DNA of 64,000 nt from Streptacidiphilus neutrinimicus (lineage in GTDB: Bacteria; Actinomycetota; Actinomycetes; Streptomycetales; Streptomycetaceae), in the NCBI RefSeq assembly GCF_000787815.1, contig NZ_BBPO01000006.1, positions 46,278-110,277 on the forward strand, in the 5' to 3' direction. How positions within the stretch are numbered: the stretch's first letter is position 1; every line of letters starts with the position of its first letter. The translations under genes were made by a program, and so were the position numbers. Positions 54,801 through 62,503 of the stretch are shown here, piece by piece. The notes under the pieces are model-generated. The model searched no databases, was not told the origin of the DNA, and was given only the letters and a program-made list of their open reading frames with translations.

Positions 54801-55875
54801 GCTGACCCTGCAGACCGCCGGCAACCTCGCCGCCGACCTCCGCGTGCTGGGCCGCTTCACCGAGGCGCTCAAGCGCGACCAGGAGACCTACCTGAAGATG
54901 AAGGAGGAACTCGGCGAGGAGGACCCGCGCACCCTCAACATCGCCAACAACCTCGCCATCGACTACCGGTTCACCGGCGACTACGAGTCCGCGCGGATCC
55001 TCGACGAGGAGGTCTACAACCTGCGCACCGCGGTGCTCGGCGCCACGCACCCGTACACGCTCAGCTCCAAGGCCAATCTCGCCGACGACGAGCGCGCCCT
55101 CGGCAACTACACGCGCTCGATCAGCCTGCTCAGCGAGTTCCGGGAGGAGTACTCCGTCCCCGTTCCTGACCTGGCGTCCCTGCGCTACGCCAAGTCCTAC
55201 GCGGTCTCGCTGCGTCGGGCCGGACAGCAGAACGAGGCCCGCCGGCTGACCATCGAGACGTACAACCGCTATCTGGAGCGCTACGACGCCAAGGTGCCGG
55301 ACGCGCTGTCCTGCGCGCTCAACCTGGCCGCGGAGTACTCCTCCGCGGGTGACAAGGAACGGGCCAGGGACACCGCCAAGGAGGTGTTCGACACCTACCT
55401 CGAGCGCGTCGGCGACGCCCACCCGTTCACCCTGATCTGCGCCAACAACCTGACCATCTACCAGCGCGACATAGGCCAGCCGAACGAGCTGCGCGAGGCG
55501 GTAGGGCTCGGAGAGCGCACGCTGGAGGCGCTGCGGCACACCGTGGGCGCGACGCACCCCTACACCCACTGCGCGATGCTCAACCTGGCGAACACCTACG
55601 GCGACATAGGCGACCTCGTCCAGGCGGAGGAGCTGGGACGCGCCGCGCTGGACGGCATGCTGACCCGGTACGGCGCCGGCCACCCGGACACGCTGGTCTG
55701 CCAGAGCAACCTGGCCATCACCCTGCGCGGCCTGGGTCGCGAGGCCGAGGCGCAGGACCTGCGCCGGCGCGCCATCGACCAGCTCATCGCGGGGCTGGGC
55801 GAGAACCACCAGACGGTGCACGACGCCCGCGCCTGGCGCCGCATGGGCCGCGACCTGGAACTCCTCCCGGCCTGA
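51889..55875 (+). CDS. fxsT: FxsT: KGG P-loop / TIR-like / NB-ARC / TPR protein
   Basis: This 1328-aa protein has four parts. A ParA/MinD-like P-loop of the KGG type lies at about 20-330 (ITFYSYKGGTGRTMALANM). A degenerate TIR-like domain follows at about 345-420 (EDIIVSYASEDRMWAEW), with no clear active-site Glu. An NB-ARC ATPase lies at about 500-800 (Walker A LYGLGGVGKTQVALEYA, Walker B WLLIFDNADD, DVLVTSRNQ). About nine kinesin-light-chain-type TPR repeats end the protein. This is the named FxSxx-COOH-system TPR protein, a STAND-type sensor. It is translationally coupled to fxsC and likely senses or transmits the peptide signal; this is inference. Confidence 0.92.
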   Translation: MSATAPESDGAEPVLLPMRDQRDGRVITFYSYKGGTGRTMALANMAWILAANGYRVLAVDWDLEAPGLHRFFAPFLEQAALDASTGVIDLIYDYCDAPLESEEFDPTAMRQWARVLPHVLSLTWTGFPGEGCLDFLPAGQAHSDYGAMVANINWDEFYARRHGAEFFKALRADMSRQYDYILLDSRTGLSDIQEICTVELPDDLVICFTLSNQSIEGASEIARKITERHYNRGIRILPVPMRIDDGEKGKADAGRALARKRFSGLPQGLSESARERHWDSVEIPYLPYYAYEEILAPFGDKPGSPLSMLSAVERLVASVTKDRVIGLPPMDEDVRLHYVDLFTRPRPTAREDIIVSYASEDRMWAEWIEWVLTRAGLRVVPRELGSLPRVDSDRVREAVTRTLAVWSQAYAKAVQSRQARDLLVGERTPDQPELITVRVGDVRSASNFGGNSVELVRLEEDAARAVLLRAVGLPETLLMDSVPGEGPRFPGRRPAIWNLRLRNPSFTGRAAVLDRLRDQLRGQQRDRRSTVVLPTPQTLYGLGGVGKTQVALEYAYRFMADYDLVWWIESEEPEQVATSLSELGRRLDLRMGENANENAELVKETLRLGMHPKAKRWLLIFDNADDPAQIVRFLPGGSGDVLVTSRNQAWTSHAEALEVDVFRREESVEHLCRRAPALSQQEAALVAEAVGDLPLAVEIAAAWLETTGVPVGEYVEELQSQPDKALGGATPDDYPDSFGRAWKVSIERLGQQMPAAVRLLQLCAFLSPDSIAISIFYSDQMMNALLPFDDELRDKNMMGRVIRAIGRYALAKVDNSSRTFQVHRMVQAVIRSGLSFEEQEELVHEVHRVLVGARPDIGDTDDPENWPRFELIWPHLGPSSAETCDEADTRQLLIDRVRYLWKRGDLDRAEDLGRRLNTAWTEKLGEDDRQTLQLRFQLASVLRSKGLAQECLELDENTLQRQSRVLRPDHPLTLQTAGNLAADLRVLGRFTEALKRDQETYLKMKEELGEEDPRTLNIANNLAIDYRFTGDYESARILDEEVYNLRTAVLGATHPYTLSSKANLADDERALGNYTRSISLLSEFREEYSVPVPDLASLRYAKSYAVSLRRAGQQNEARRLTIETYNRYLERYDAKVPDALSCALNLAAEYSSAGDKERARDTAKEVFDTYLERVGDAHPFTLICANNLTIYQRDIGQPNELREAVGLGERTLEALRHTVGATHPYTHCAMLNLANTYGDIGDLVQAEELGRAALDGMLTRYGAGHPDTLVCQSNLAITLRGLGREAEAQDLRRRAIDQLIAGLGENHQTVHDARAWRRMGRDLELLPA

Positions 55876-55895
55876 CCCACGCATCCGCGACCGAC

Positions 55896-55924
55896 GGCCG
55901 GCGCCCCGTTCCGGGCGCCCGGCC
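55896..55924. terminator. Bidirectional terminator after fxsT
   Basis: An 11-bp stem with one bulged base (GGCCGGCGCCC at 55896-55906 with its partner at 55913-55924) lies between the stops of fxsT and the convergent hydrolase gene. It closes the fxs operon. Confidence 0.7.
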
Positions 55925-55932
55925 ACGGGCGG

Positions 55933-56808
55933 TCACGAGGTGTTGAGGGCGACCCGGGAGAGGATGTCGGGGAGCAGGCGCCAGGCGGCGAAGTGGGACT
56001 GCCCCGGCTCCACCATCGGGTGTGCTTCCGGGATGTGCGCGGCCAGCCAGCGGGTGTGGTCGACGGGGGAGAAGACGTCGGCCTCGCCGTGCCACAGGTC
56101 GACCCGTCCCTTGATCTCGGCCGGGTCGAAGCCCCAGGGGCGGACGAAGGCCAGCACGTCGTCGTTCCAGCCGTCGTCGCCCACCCGGACCGCCTCGGCG
56201 AAGTTGCGGGCGATGGTGCTGCGCAGGCCGGGGTCGCGGATCGCGTTGAGATCCGCCGGCGGCAGCTCCTGGCGCAGGGACTGCAGCAGGGCACGCGGGT
56301 GCGCGCGGATCCCGTCGCTGCGTGCGGCGAGCAGCGGTCGGAGCCGGTGCGGGCCGTCCTCGGCCGCTCGGAAGGCGGCGATGTTGGAGTCCGTCATGCC
56401 CCGGTACCAGTCCAGGCCCTCCGCGTCCCTCGGTGCGAGGCTGACCATGACCGCGGTGCGGGTCACCCGCTCCGGCAGCAGGGCCGCGCAGGCGAGGGCA
56501 TGCGGGCCGCCACCGGAGCGGCCGACCACGCCGAAGGCGTCGAGGCGGAGGTGATCGGCGATCGCGAGCACGTCGTCGGCGGCGTCGCGGACGCGGCGTC
56601 CCGGGAGCCGGTCGGACTGGCCGTAGCCGGGACGGTCGTAGGTGATCACCCGGACGTTGAGCCGGTCCAGCTGCCGCTCGACCGGGAGCTGGCCGAGCCT
56701 GCTGCCGGGCGTGCCGTGGATCAGGAACACCGGGTCCTCGGGAGATCTGCCCCAGATCGCCGCGGTGAGCATGCGGCCGTCGGGTGTCCTGACCTCGATG
56801 TCCCTCAC
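55933..56808 (-). CDS. Alpha/beta-fold hydrolase
   Basis: This 291-aa protein has the oxyanion-side HGTPGS, the nucleophile elbow GRSGGG, an acid residue in LWHGEADVFSP, and the catalytic His in PGQSHFAAW. It belongs to the broad alpha/beta-hydrolase group and its substrate cannot be named. The GTG start is 34 bp after the SLATT gene stop, so both probably share a transcript that faces the fxs operon. Confidence 0.87.
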   Translation of the reverse strand: MRDIEVRTPDGRMLTAAIWGRSPEDPVFLIHGTPGSRLGQLPVERQLDRLNVRVITYDRPGYGQSDRLPGRRVRDAADDVLAIADHLRLDAFGVVGRSGGGPHALACAALLPERVTRTAVMVSLAPRDAEGLDWYRGMTDSNIAAFRAAEDGPHRLRPLLAARSDGIRAHPRALLQSLRQELPPADLNAIRDPGLRSTIARNFAEAVRVGDDGWNDDVLAFVRPWGFDPAEIKGRVDLWHGEADVFSPVDHTRWLAAHIPEAHPMVEPGQSHFAAWRLLPDILSRVALNTS

Positions 56809-56842
56809 GTCGCTCCTCAGCGTCGTCCCATGACGGTGTGGC

Positions 56843-57760
56843 TCAGATCCGGCGATCGCTCCGGGCGCGCCACACCGCCTGCTCCTTGGCGAGCGTGGAC
56901 TCCGCCTCCCGGGCGAGGCGGGACCAGAGCTCCTCCGCGCCCGGTTCGGCCGGATTGAGCCTGGCGAGCCGGTTCTCGATCTGCTCCAGTTCCCTGGCGG
57001 CGACCCGGTAGGCCGCGGCCAGCGGCCGGAACTGCTTGAGCTGGGTCCACGCGGTGATCGCGGCGCCGATGGTGGCGAAGGTGCCGAGCGCGTGGACGTG
57101 GAGCGCGCCGGATATCTGCAGCAGGGCGAGGGCCAGGCCGAAGCAGATGGCCGCCAGCGTCGCCATGGACCAGACGGTGCTCTTGTTGTCGTAGGCGTCG
57201 GCCTTGCCGGTGTACCAGACGCGCTGGGAGCGGACCCGCTCGCGCAGGTAGATCTCCCGGCGGACGGCCAGGCTCTGGCCGCGCAGGTGCGTCATCTCCG
57301 CGGTGATCGAGGGCTGCTCCTCGGCGCCGATCACGCCGAGGCCGCGGTAGATCTCGAAGATCTCGCTGATCTCGTCGAGGAACTGCTCGTCGGCGTCCGG
57401 TGCGTGGGCCTCGCCCTCGAACGGGCGGGACCGGATCGAGTAGCGCCAGACCAGGCCCTTGATGGACTCGGCCGCCGCCCGGCTCTCGAACCAGAGCGTC
57501 TGGGGGTGCCTGGCGCGCAGCCGGCTCCAGTAGTAGAAGGCCGCGAGGAACGCCGCCAGCGAGAGCGCCGGTGAGACGTCCAGGCCCCCGGCGTGCCAGT
57601 CGGCGATGCCGAGCGCGGACGCCGCGAACAGGGCGAGGATCTGCCCGCCGTACCAACGGGTGGCCCGTTGCTGCTCGTTGACGGCGACCTGATCGATGGT
57701 GGGATACGGCTCGGGGATCAGTCCGTCCTCACGGATGTCCCGAGCAGAGTTCTGGACCAT
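56843..57760 (-). CDS. SLATT/DUF4231 membrane protein
   Basis: This 305-aa protein has two pairs of membrane helices (ILALFAASALGIADWHAGGL and LSLAAFLAAFYYWSRL, then MATLAAICFGLALALLQI and ALGTFATIGAAITAWTQL) and helical charged segments between and after them. That is the DUF4231/SLATT pattern. SLATT proteins are predicted membrane pores or sensors that occur beside nucleotide-signal and TIR-type conflict systems. The ATG at 57760 has GAGGGGG upstream; the frame from 57832 is less likely. It lies beside the fxs locus but on the other strand. Confidence 0.8.
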   Translation of the reverse strand: MVQNSARDIREDGLIPEPYPTIDQVAVNEQQRATRWYGGQILALFAASALGIADWHAGGLDVSPALSLAAFLAAFYYWSRLRARHPQTLWFESRAAAESIKGLVWRYSIRSRPFEGEAHAPDADEQFLDEISEIFEIYRGLGVIGAEEQPSITAEMTHLRGQSLAVRREIYLRERVRSQRVWYTGKADAYDNKSTVWSMATLAAICFGLALALLQISGALHVHALGTFATIGAAITAWTQLKQFRPLAAAYRVAARELEQIENRLARLNPAEPGAEELWSRLAREAESTLAKEQAVWRARSDRRI

Positions 57761-57902
57761 GGCCGACTGCCCCCTCGCCCTCGCTGGCCGCCATGAACAA
57801 GTGTCAACCTGCCCACCGTCCGTGCGCAGCACACGTATTCACGCAATCGGCGAGCGGAGCGGTCCGGTCCGGACGCGTGCGCGTCCGGAGGGTGACGTGG
57901 TG

Positions 57903-58652
57903 TCAGAAGGTATAGAAGATGCGGTCCTTGTGCTCGGCCATCAGCTTCGCGTTCCAGTCGGTGCCGCCGTCGACGTTGCCGGAGCGGAACAGCGGCGGGG
58001 TGATCCCGGCCGCGGCGAGCTTGCCGACGGCGACCGCGACGACGGACTGCATCAGCGCCGTCGTGGTCAGCGTCGAGACCGGGCCGAAGGTGGTCTCCGC
58101 GCCCGCCACGGTCAGCTCGCCGTCGCCGACCGCGATCTTGCTGTCCAGCACCAGGTCGCAGACGTCCTTGAGGTAGAGCCCGTCCGGGTGCTGCGAGGTC
58201 ACCTGACCCGGGTAGGCGAGGGAGGTCACCCCGACCACCGTCAGGCCGCGCGAGCGGGCGTGGCGGGCCAGCTCGACGGGCATCACCTGGCGTCCGGAGA
58301 GAGAGATCACGAACAGCAGGTCGCCCGCGCGGGCCGGTCCCGCGTCCAGCGTCGCGGTCGCCAGCCCCGGTACGCGCTCCAGCGCGCTGCCCAGGTGGGC
58401 CGGGACCACGTCGACGCCGATCACGCCGGGGACGGTCAGCAGGTTCATCAGCACCAGACCGCCGGCCCGGTAGACCACGTCCTGGGCCGGGAGGGAGGAG
58501 TGCCCCGCGCCGAAGGTGAAGATCCGACCGCCCTCCTTGACGGTCCGCGCGAGCGTCTCGGCCGCCGCCTCGATCCCGGCGGCCTCCTCGTCCCTGATCC
58601 GCAGGAGGTGGGCGACGGCGGCGTCCAGGTACTGACCGGCGAGATCGCTCAT
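57903..58652 (-). CDS. SIS-domain sugar-phosphate protein (SCO4393/NagS-like)
   Basis: This 249-aa protein has one SIS fold: GRIFTFGAGHSSLPAQDVVY, DLLFVISLSGRQVMPVELA, and the late FGPVSTLTTTALMQSVV. The SIS family binds phosphosugars. As I recall, the homologue next to dmdR1 in S. coelicolor (SCO4393, reported as NagS) acts on N-acetylglucosamine-6-phosphate and takes part in glucosamine toxicity. It is divergent from dmdR1 here, the same arrangement. The reaction in this strain is inference. Confidence 0.82.
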   Translation of the reverse strand: MSDLAGQYLDAAVAHLLRIRDEEAAGIEAAAETLARTVKEGGRIFTFGAGHSSLPAQDVVYRAGGLVLMNLLTVPGVIGVDVVPAHLGSALERVPGLATATLDAGPARAGDLLFVISLSGRQVMPVELARHARSRGLTVVGVTSLAYPGQVTSQHPDGLYLKDVCDLVLDSKIAVGDGELTVAGAETTFGPVSTLTTTALMQSVVAVAVGKLAAAGITPPLFRSGNVDGGTDWNAKLMAEHKDRIFYTF

Positions 58653-58680
58653 CGGGTCTTCGGCTCCCCTGAGTAGCGGA

Positions 58681-58702
58681 CTGAGGCTCTACTGAAGCTC
58701 TA
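58681..58702 (-). promoter_or_regulatory. Tandem 11-bp direct repeat upstream of the SIS gene
   Basis: CTGAGGCTCTA (58681-58691) is followed directly by CTGAAGCTCTA (58692-58702), with one difference. An 11-bp spacing puts both on the same face of the helix, typical of direct-repeat operators. It lies 28 bp upstream of the SIS gene start, within reach of its promoter, and far from dmdR1. Confidence 0.5.
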
Positions 58703-58894
58703 GCGTGCGCGCAACATCTGCTGGGCACGGTGCAGGGTCGCCGGTGCCGCTGTCAACACCGCCGCCGACGGCGTGCGCGGCGCGTTGTCGGACGCTGGCC
58801 AAAAGCCGTCCGGGTTGTCGGTGCGATGCGTAAGAATTGAGGAGCAACCGGGAGCGCGACCGGTGCACCACCGAGGAACGGAGCCCGCGGTCCG

Positions 58895-59581
58895 ATGTCA
58901 GGCCACCTGATCGACACCACCGAGATGTACCTCCGGACGATCTTCGAGCTGGAGGAGGAGGGCGTCGTCCCCATGCGTGCGCGCATCGCGGAGCGCCTGG
59001 AGCAGAGCGGGCCCACGGTCAGCCAGACCGTCGCCCGGATGGAGCGCGACGGCCTCCTCACCGTCGCCGACGACCGCCACCTCGAGCTGACGCCGGAGGG
59101 CCGCAAGCTCGCCACCCGGGTCATGCGCAAGCACCGGATCGCCGAGTGCCTGCTGGTCGACGTGATCGGCCTGGAGTGGGAGCAGGTGCACGCGGAGGCC
59201 TGCCGGTGGGAGCACGTCATGAGCGAGGCGGTGGAGCGCCGCGTCCTGGAGCTGCTGCGCCACCCCACGCAGTCCCCGTACGGCAACCCCATCCCGGGTC
59301 TGGAGGAGCTGGGCGAGGCCCCGGCCGACGAGGCCGAGTCGCTGGTCACTTTGGACGAGCTGGCCTCCGGCGAGGACGGCCGCAGCGTGGTCGTCCGGCG
59401 CATCGGCGAGCCGATCCAGACCGACGCGCAGCTGATGTACACGCTCCGCCGCGCGGGCGTGCAGCCCGGCGCCGTGGTCAACGTGACCCAGTCCACCGGC
59501 GGCATCCTCGTCGGCAGCGGCGGCGAGGCGGCGGAGCTGGACAAGGACATCGCGGCCCACGTCTTCGTCGCCCGGGCCTGA
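58895..59581 (+). CDS. Iron-dependent repressor of the DtxR/IdeR type (DmdR1-like)
   Basis: This 228-aa protein has the DtxR order: HTH (TTEMYLRTIFELEEEG, then RLEQSGPTVSQTVARMERDG), a dimer and metal domain (HRIAECLLVDVIGLEW, CRWEHVMSEAVERRVLE with the Cys/His/Glu ligands, HPTQSPYGNPIPG), and a C-terminal SH3-like domain. With ferrous iron it represses siderophore genes. The arrangement beside the SIS gene is that of dmdR1 in S. coelicolor. Confidence 0.93.
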   Translation: MSGHLIDTTEMYLRTIFELEEEGVVPMRARIAERLEQSGPTVSQTVARMERDGLLTVADDRHLELTPEGRKLATRVMRKHRIAECLLVDVIGLEWEQVHAEACRWEHVMSEAVERRVLELLRHPTQSPYGNPIPGLEELGEAPADEAESLVTLDELASGEDGRSVVVRRIGEPIQTDAQLMYTLRRAGVQPGAVVNVTQSTGGILVGSGGEAAELDKDIAAHVFVARA

Positions 59582-59627
59582 TTCCCTCTTCCCTCTCTGG
59601 TCAGGGGATTCCCCCACGGTCGGAGAG

Positions 59628-59669
59628 GGAGGGGCCTCGGCTCTTTTCCCCGAGTGCCGAGGCCCCTCC
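59628..59669 (+). terminator. Hairpin terminator after the DtxR gene
   Basis: A 13-bp perfect stem (59628-59640 with 59657-59669) with a 16-nt loop containing a T-run lies 47 bp after the stop. It is not followed by a T-run of its own. Confidence 0.75.
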
Positions 59670-59977
59670 TCCACCCCCTGGTTTCCCCCGCCCCCGAACC
59701 CCCGAACCGTGCCCGGCTTCCCCTCCGGGCGCCCCCTGGAGTGCGCCCTGCTCCTCTCGTCCGGCTGCGGCGCTGATGCCGGAATTCATTTCCTCGGCAG
59801 ATCCCGGCAATCCTTGAGCCCGGTCACTCGAAAGTGGGGCTTTTCCGCTTCGGCGTGCGGGTAGTCATCTACCTCATCGCACATATATGACCTTCGCCGC
59901 ACAGACGACTGCGCCCCCGGTCGACCGCGGGAGGCGACACCGCGGGACTCGGGGGCACAGGGGATTGCCGGGCTCTG
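59670..59977. other. Intergenic stretch after the DtxR terminator
   Basis: No gene is supported in this 308-bp stretch between the dmdR1 terminator and the convergent prim-pol gene. It contains an A/T-richer patch (cacatatatgacc near 59880-59892). Nothing else was recognised. Confidence 0.45.
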
Positions 59978-60688
59978 CTACTGCCCCGCGTGTGCGGGCA
60001 GCGGCGCCTCTCGGCCGCAGGCGTAAGCGATGGGGTTGATGACCTCGGCAGCCTCGGGCAGCCAGCGGTTCATCGTGGTGGGCTCCCGGGCCCACTGCGC
60101 GTAACCGAGCGCGCCGATGCGCGTCGGCGGCGCGACGATCCAGCCGCCGTCGCCGTGGCCGACCAGGTCCAGCCGGCCCGGGCCCCAGCCGAGGCGGCGC
60201 AGCATGTCCGGAAGCTTCGGCAGCGCGCCCGGCAGGACCAGGAAGACCAGCCGGCGACCGCGCCCGGGGCCGCCCGGCATCGCGAGGACCGGGCCGAGCT
60301 GCAGGCCCATCCGCTCCATCCGCGCCAGCGCCAGGCAGCCGGCCACCTCCGGCACGTCGATCGCGTCGAACGACCGGCCGGTCGGCAGCAGGATCGAGGC
60401 CTGGGGGTTCTCCGTCCACCAGCGGCGCACGACCCCGGGGCCGGAGCTGGCACGGCGCGTCCAGTCGCGGGTGGCGGGGTGCGCGCCGGGCATGGGGCAG
60501 GCGAGGTCGCCGCAGGAGCAGCGCGGGGGGCCGTCGTCCTCCAGCAGCCAGGCACCGGGGGAGACCTCCCAGTGCCGGTCCTCCGCGTACGTCACGGCCG
60601 CCTGCAACAGGAGATCCCGCACGCCCCTCCCGGCGTCCGCGCGGCCGTCCTGCTCGGTGGCTCCCAGGGTGTCTTCCACGTGCTGCAC
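59978..60688 (-). CDS. Prim-pol-domain (bifunctional DNA primase/polymerase N-terminal) protein
   Basis: This 236-aa protein matches the Prim-Pol N-terminal family found in streptomycete regulators and plasmids: AAVTYAEDRHWEVSPGAWLL, CSCGDLACPMPGAHPATRDW, then SILLPTGRSFDAIDVPEVAG with the acidic Asp pair, and GWIVAPPTRIG. The acidic and His residues could support catalysis, but whether it polymerises DNA is unknown. The GTG at 60688 is uncertain. It is divergent from the NsdA-like regulator, 284 bp away. Confidence 0.82.
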   Translation of the reverse strand: MQHVEDTLGATEQDGRADAGRGVRDLLLQAAVTYAEDRHWEVSPGAWLLEDDGPPRCSCGDLACPMPGAHPATRDWTRRASSGPGVVRRWWTENPQASILLPTGRSFDAIDVPEVAGCLALARMERMGLQLGPVLAMPGGPGRGRRLVFLVLPGALPKLPDMLRRLGWGPGRLDLVGHGDGGWIVAPPTRIGALGYAQWAREPTTMNRWLPEAAEVINPIAYACGREAPLPAHAGQ

Positions 60689-60972
60689 AACTCGGCCGCG
60701 GACCAGGGGTTACGGGTGGGCGGCAAAAGTCGGCCCAACAGGACGCGCGGAGTGGGGCGCGCGGTTGCACGCCAGGGGGCGCACGGGGGGTGCACCCGGG
60801 GTGAGCGGCTACGTGTGCCCCCGATGCTTCGCTACGCTGTCAGCAGTCGGCCCAATGTCGCTATTTCCCAGCCATTGACCGCTCTTGACACCTCGTGACG
60901 CATCACCGGAACGCATCAGGGGAATGCTCCTGTCCTGCGACCTCCGACTCTCCAGGGGAGGCAGTGACGTCC

Positions 60973-62352
60973 ATGGCCGCCAGACCGCTCGTCGCACGAC
61001 AGCCAAACGAACGGCTCCAGGCCCTGATCCAGGAGGCCGGTTGCTCCAACGCGGGCCTCGCCCGCCGGGTCAACCTGTGCGGGGCCGAACACGCACTGGA
61101 TCTGCGTTACGACAAGACCTCGGTCGCCCGCTGGCTGCGCGGCCAGCAGCCGCGCGGGCAGGCCCCCTCCGTCATCGCCGAGGCGATCGGGCGGAAGCTG
61201 GGCCGTACCGTCTCGGTCGACGAGATCGGCATGTCCGACGGCAAGAGCCACTCCTCCAGCGTCGGGCTGCAGTTCGCCGCGACGCTGCCGGGCGCGGTGG
61301 AGCAGGTCAGCGAGCTGTGGCGGAGTGATGTCGGCCGCCGCGACTTCCTGAGCGGCGCGTCCGTCGCCGCCGCCGCGCTGGTGGAGCCGAGCCGGGACTG
61401 GCTGATCACCGGGCCGGACCTCTCCGTCGCCCGCACCGGCGGGCCGCGCGTCGGCCCGGCGGACGTCGAGGCCGTGCAGGCCACCACGCAGATGCTGGTC
61501 GACCTGGACCACCGCTTCGGCAGCGGCCACGTCCGGCCGGTGGTGGTGCACTACCTCAACTCCGTGGTCTCGGGCCTGCTCGCGGGCGCGTACAAGGAGG
61601 AGACCGGCCGCAAGCTCTTCGGCGCGGTGGCCCGGCTCACCGAGCTGGCCGGCTACATGGCCATCGACACCGGGCAGCCGGGGCTGGCCCAGCGGTACTA
61701 CATCCAGGCGCTGCGCCTCGCCCAGGCGGCCGGTGACCGCGCCTACGGCGGCTACGTGCTGGCGTCATCGATGAGCCACCTCGCCGCCGCGCTCGGCAAT
61801 CCCCGGGAGATCGCGCAGTTGGCGCGCGCCGCCCAGGAGGGCGCCCGCGGCCAGGCCACCCCGACGGCGATGGCGATGTTCTACGCCGCCGAGGCGCGCG
61901 GCCACGCGCTGCTCGGCGACAGCCGCAGCTGCGACGCGGTGGCCGGGCTCGCCCTCGAACAGCTGGACCACAGCCGTCCCGAGGAGGATCCGGACTGGAT
62001 CGGCCACTTCGACCACGCCTACCTCGCCGACGAACTCGCGCACTGCCACCGCGACTTGGAGCAGCCGCGGCAGAGCGCCCGGCAGGCGCAGGAGGCGCTG
62101 CGCGGTCACCCGGAGTCTCGGGTGCGCCGTCGCGCGGTCGATCTGGTCCTGCTGGCCATCGCCCAGCTGCAGTTGCGCGATGTGGACGAGGCCTGCGACA
62201 CGGGCGCGCGGGCGATGGAACTGATGTCCGGGCTGCGTTCCGCGCGCGGCACGGAGTATCTGGACGACTTCCGGCGGATGTTGGAGCCCTACCGCCACCA
62301 GCGCTCCGTCCAGGAGTTCCAGGCTCGCGCGATGGCGGAGGCCGCCGCTTGA
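60973..62352 (+). CDS. NsdA/SCO4441-like regulator with HTH and TPR-like repeats
   Basis: This 459-aa protein starts with RQPNERLQALIQEAGCSNAG and later TSVARWLRGQQPRGQAPSVI, the HTH pattern of the NsdA/SCO4441 group. The rest is helical and TPR-like (AGYMAIDTGQPGLAQRYYIQ, ALRLAQAAGDRAYGGYVLAS). Relatives act as negative regulators of sporulation and antibiotic production. The ATG at 60973 has AGGGGAGG 11 nt upstream; a GTG at 60964 is too close to it, and the frame from 60895 is unlikely. Confidence 0.87.
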   Translation: MAARPLVARQPNERLQALIQEAGCSNAGLARRVNLCGAEHALDLRYDKTSVARWLRGQQPRGQAPSVIAEAIGRKLGRTVSVDEIGMSDGKSHSSSVGLQFAATLPGAVEQVSELWRSDVGRRDFLSGASVAAAALVEPSRDWLITGPDLSVARTGGPRVGPADVEAVQATTQMLVDLDHRFGSGHVRPVVVHYLNSVVSGLLAGAYKEETGRKLFGAVARLTELAGYMAIDTGQPGLAQRYYIQALRLAQAAGDRAYGGYVLASSMSHLAAALGNPREIAQLARAAQEGARGQATPTAMAMFYAAEARGHALLGDSRSCDAVAGLALEQLDHSRPEEDPDWIGHFDHAYLADELAHCHRDLEQPRQSARQAQEALRGHPESRVRRRAVDLVLLAIAQLQLRDVDEACDTGARAMELMSGLRSARGTEYLDDFRRMLEPYRHQRSVQEFQARAMAEAAA

Positions 62353-62416
62353 GCCCGGCCGGAGCCGTGGACGGCCGGGTGCGGGGACGGGGGAGTCCCC
62401 ATCCCCCAGGATGGTC

Positions 62417-62436
62417 ACCCGTTGGTGTGAACGGGT
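62417..62436 (+). promoter_or_regulatory. Inverted repeat before the Tyr/Gln-rich membrane protein
   Basis: ACCCGTT (62417-62423), GGTGTG, AACGGGT (62430-62436) form a 7-bp perfect inverted repeat, about 67 bp upstream of the GTG at 62504. It could be an operator. Confidence 0.4.
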
Positions 62437-62503
62437 AGCGTGTCCCGCGTCGTGAGCGCGCCCATGCGCGGCGCGGGCGCCGTCCACAGCTAAGGAAGAG
62501 CGC

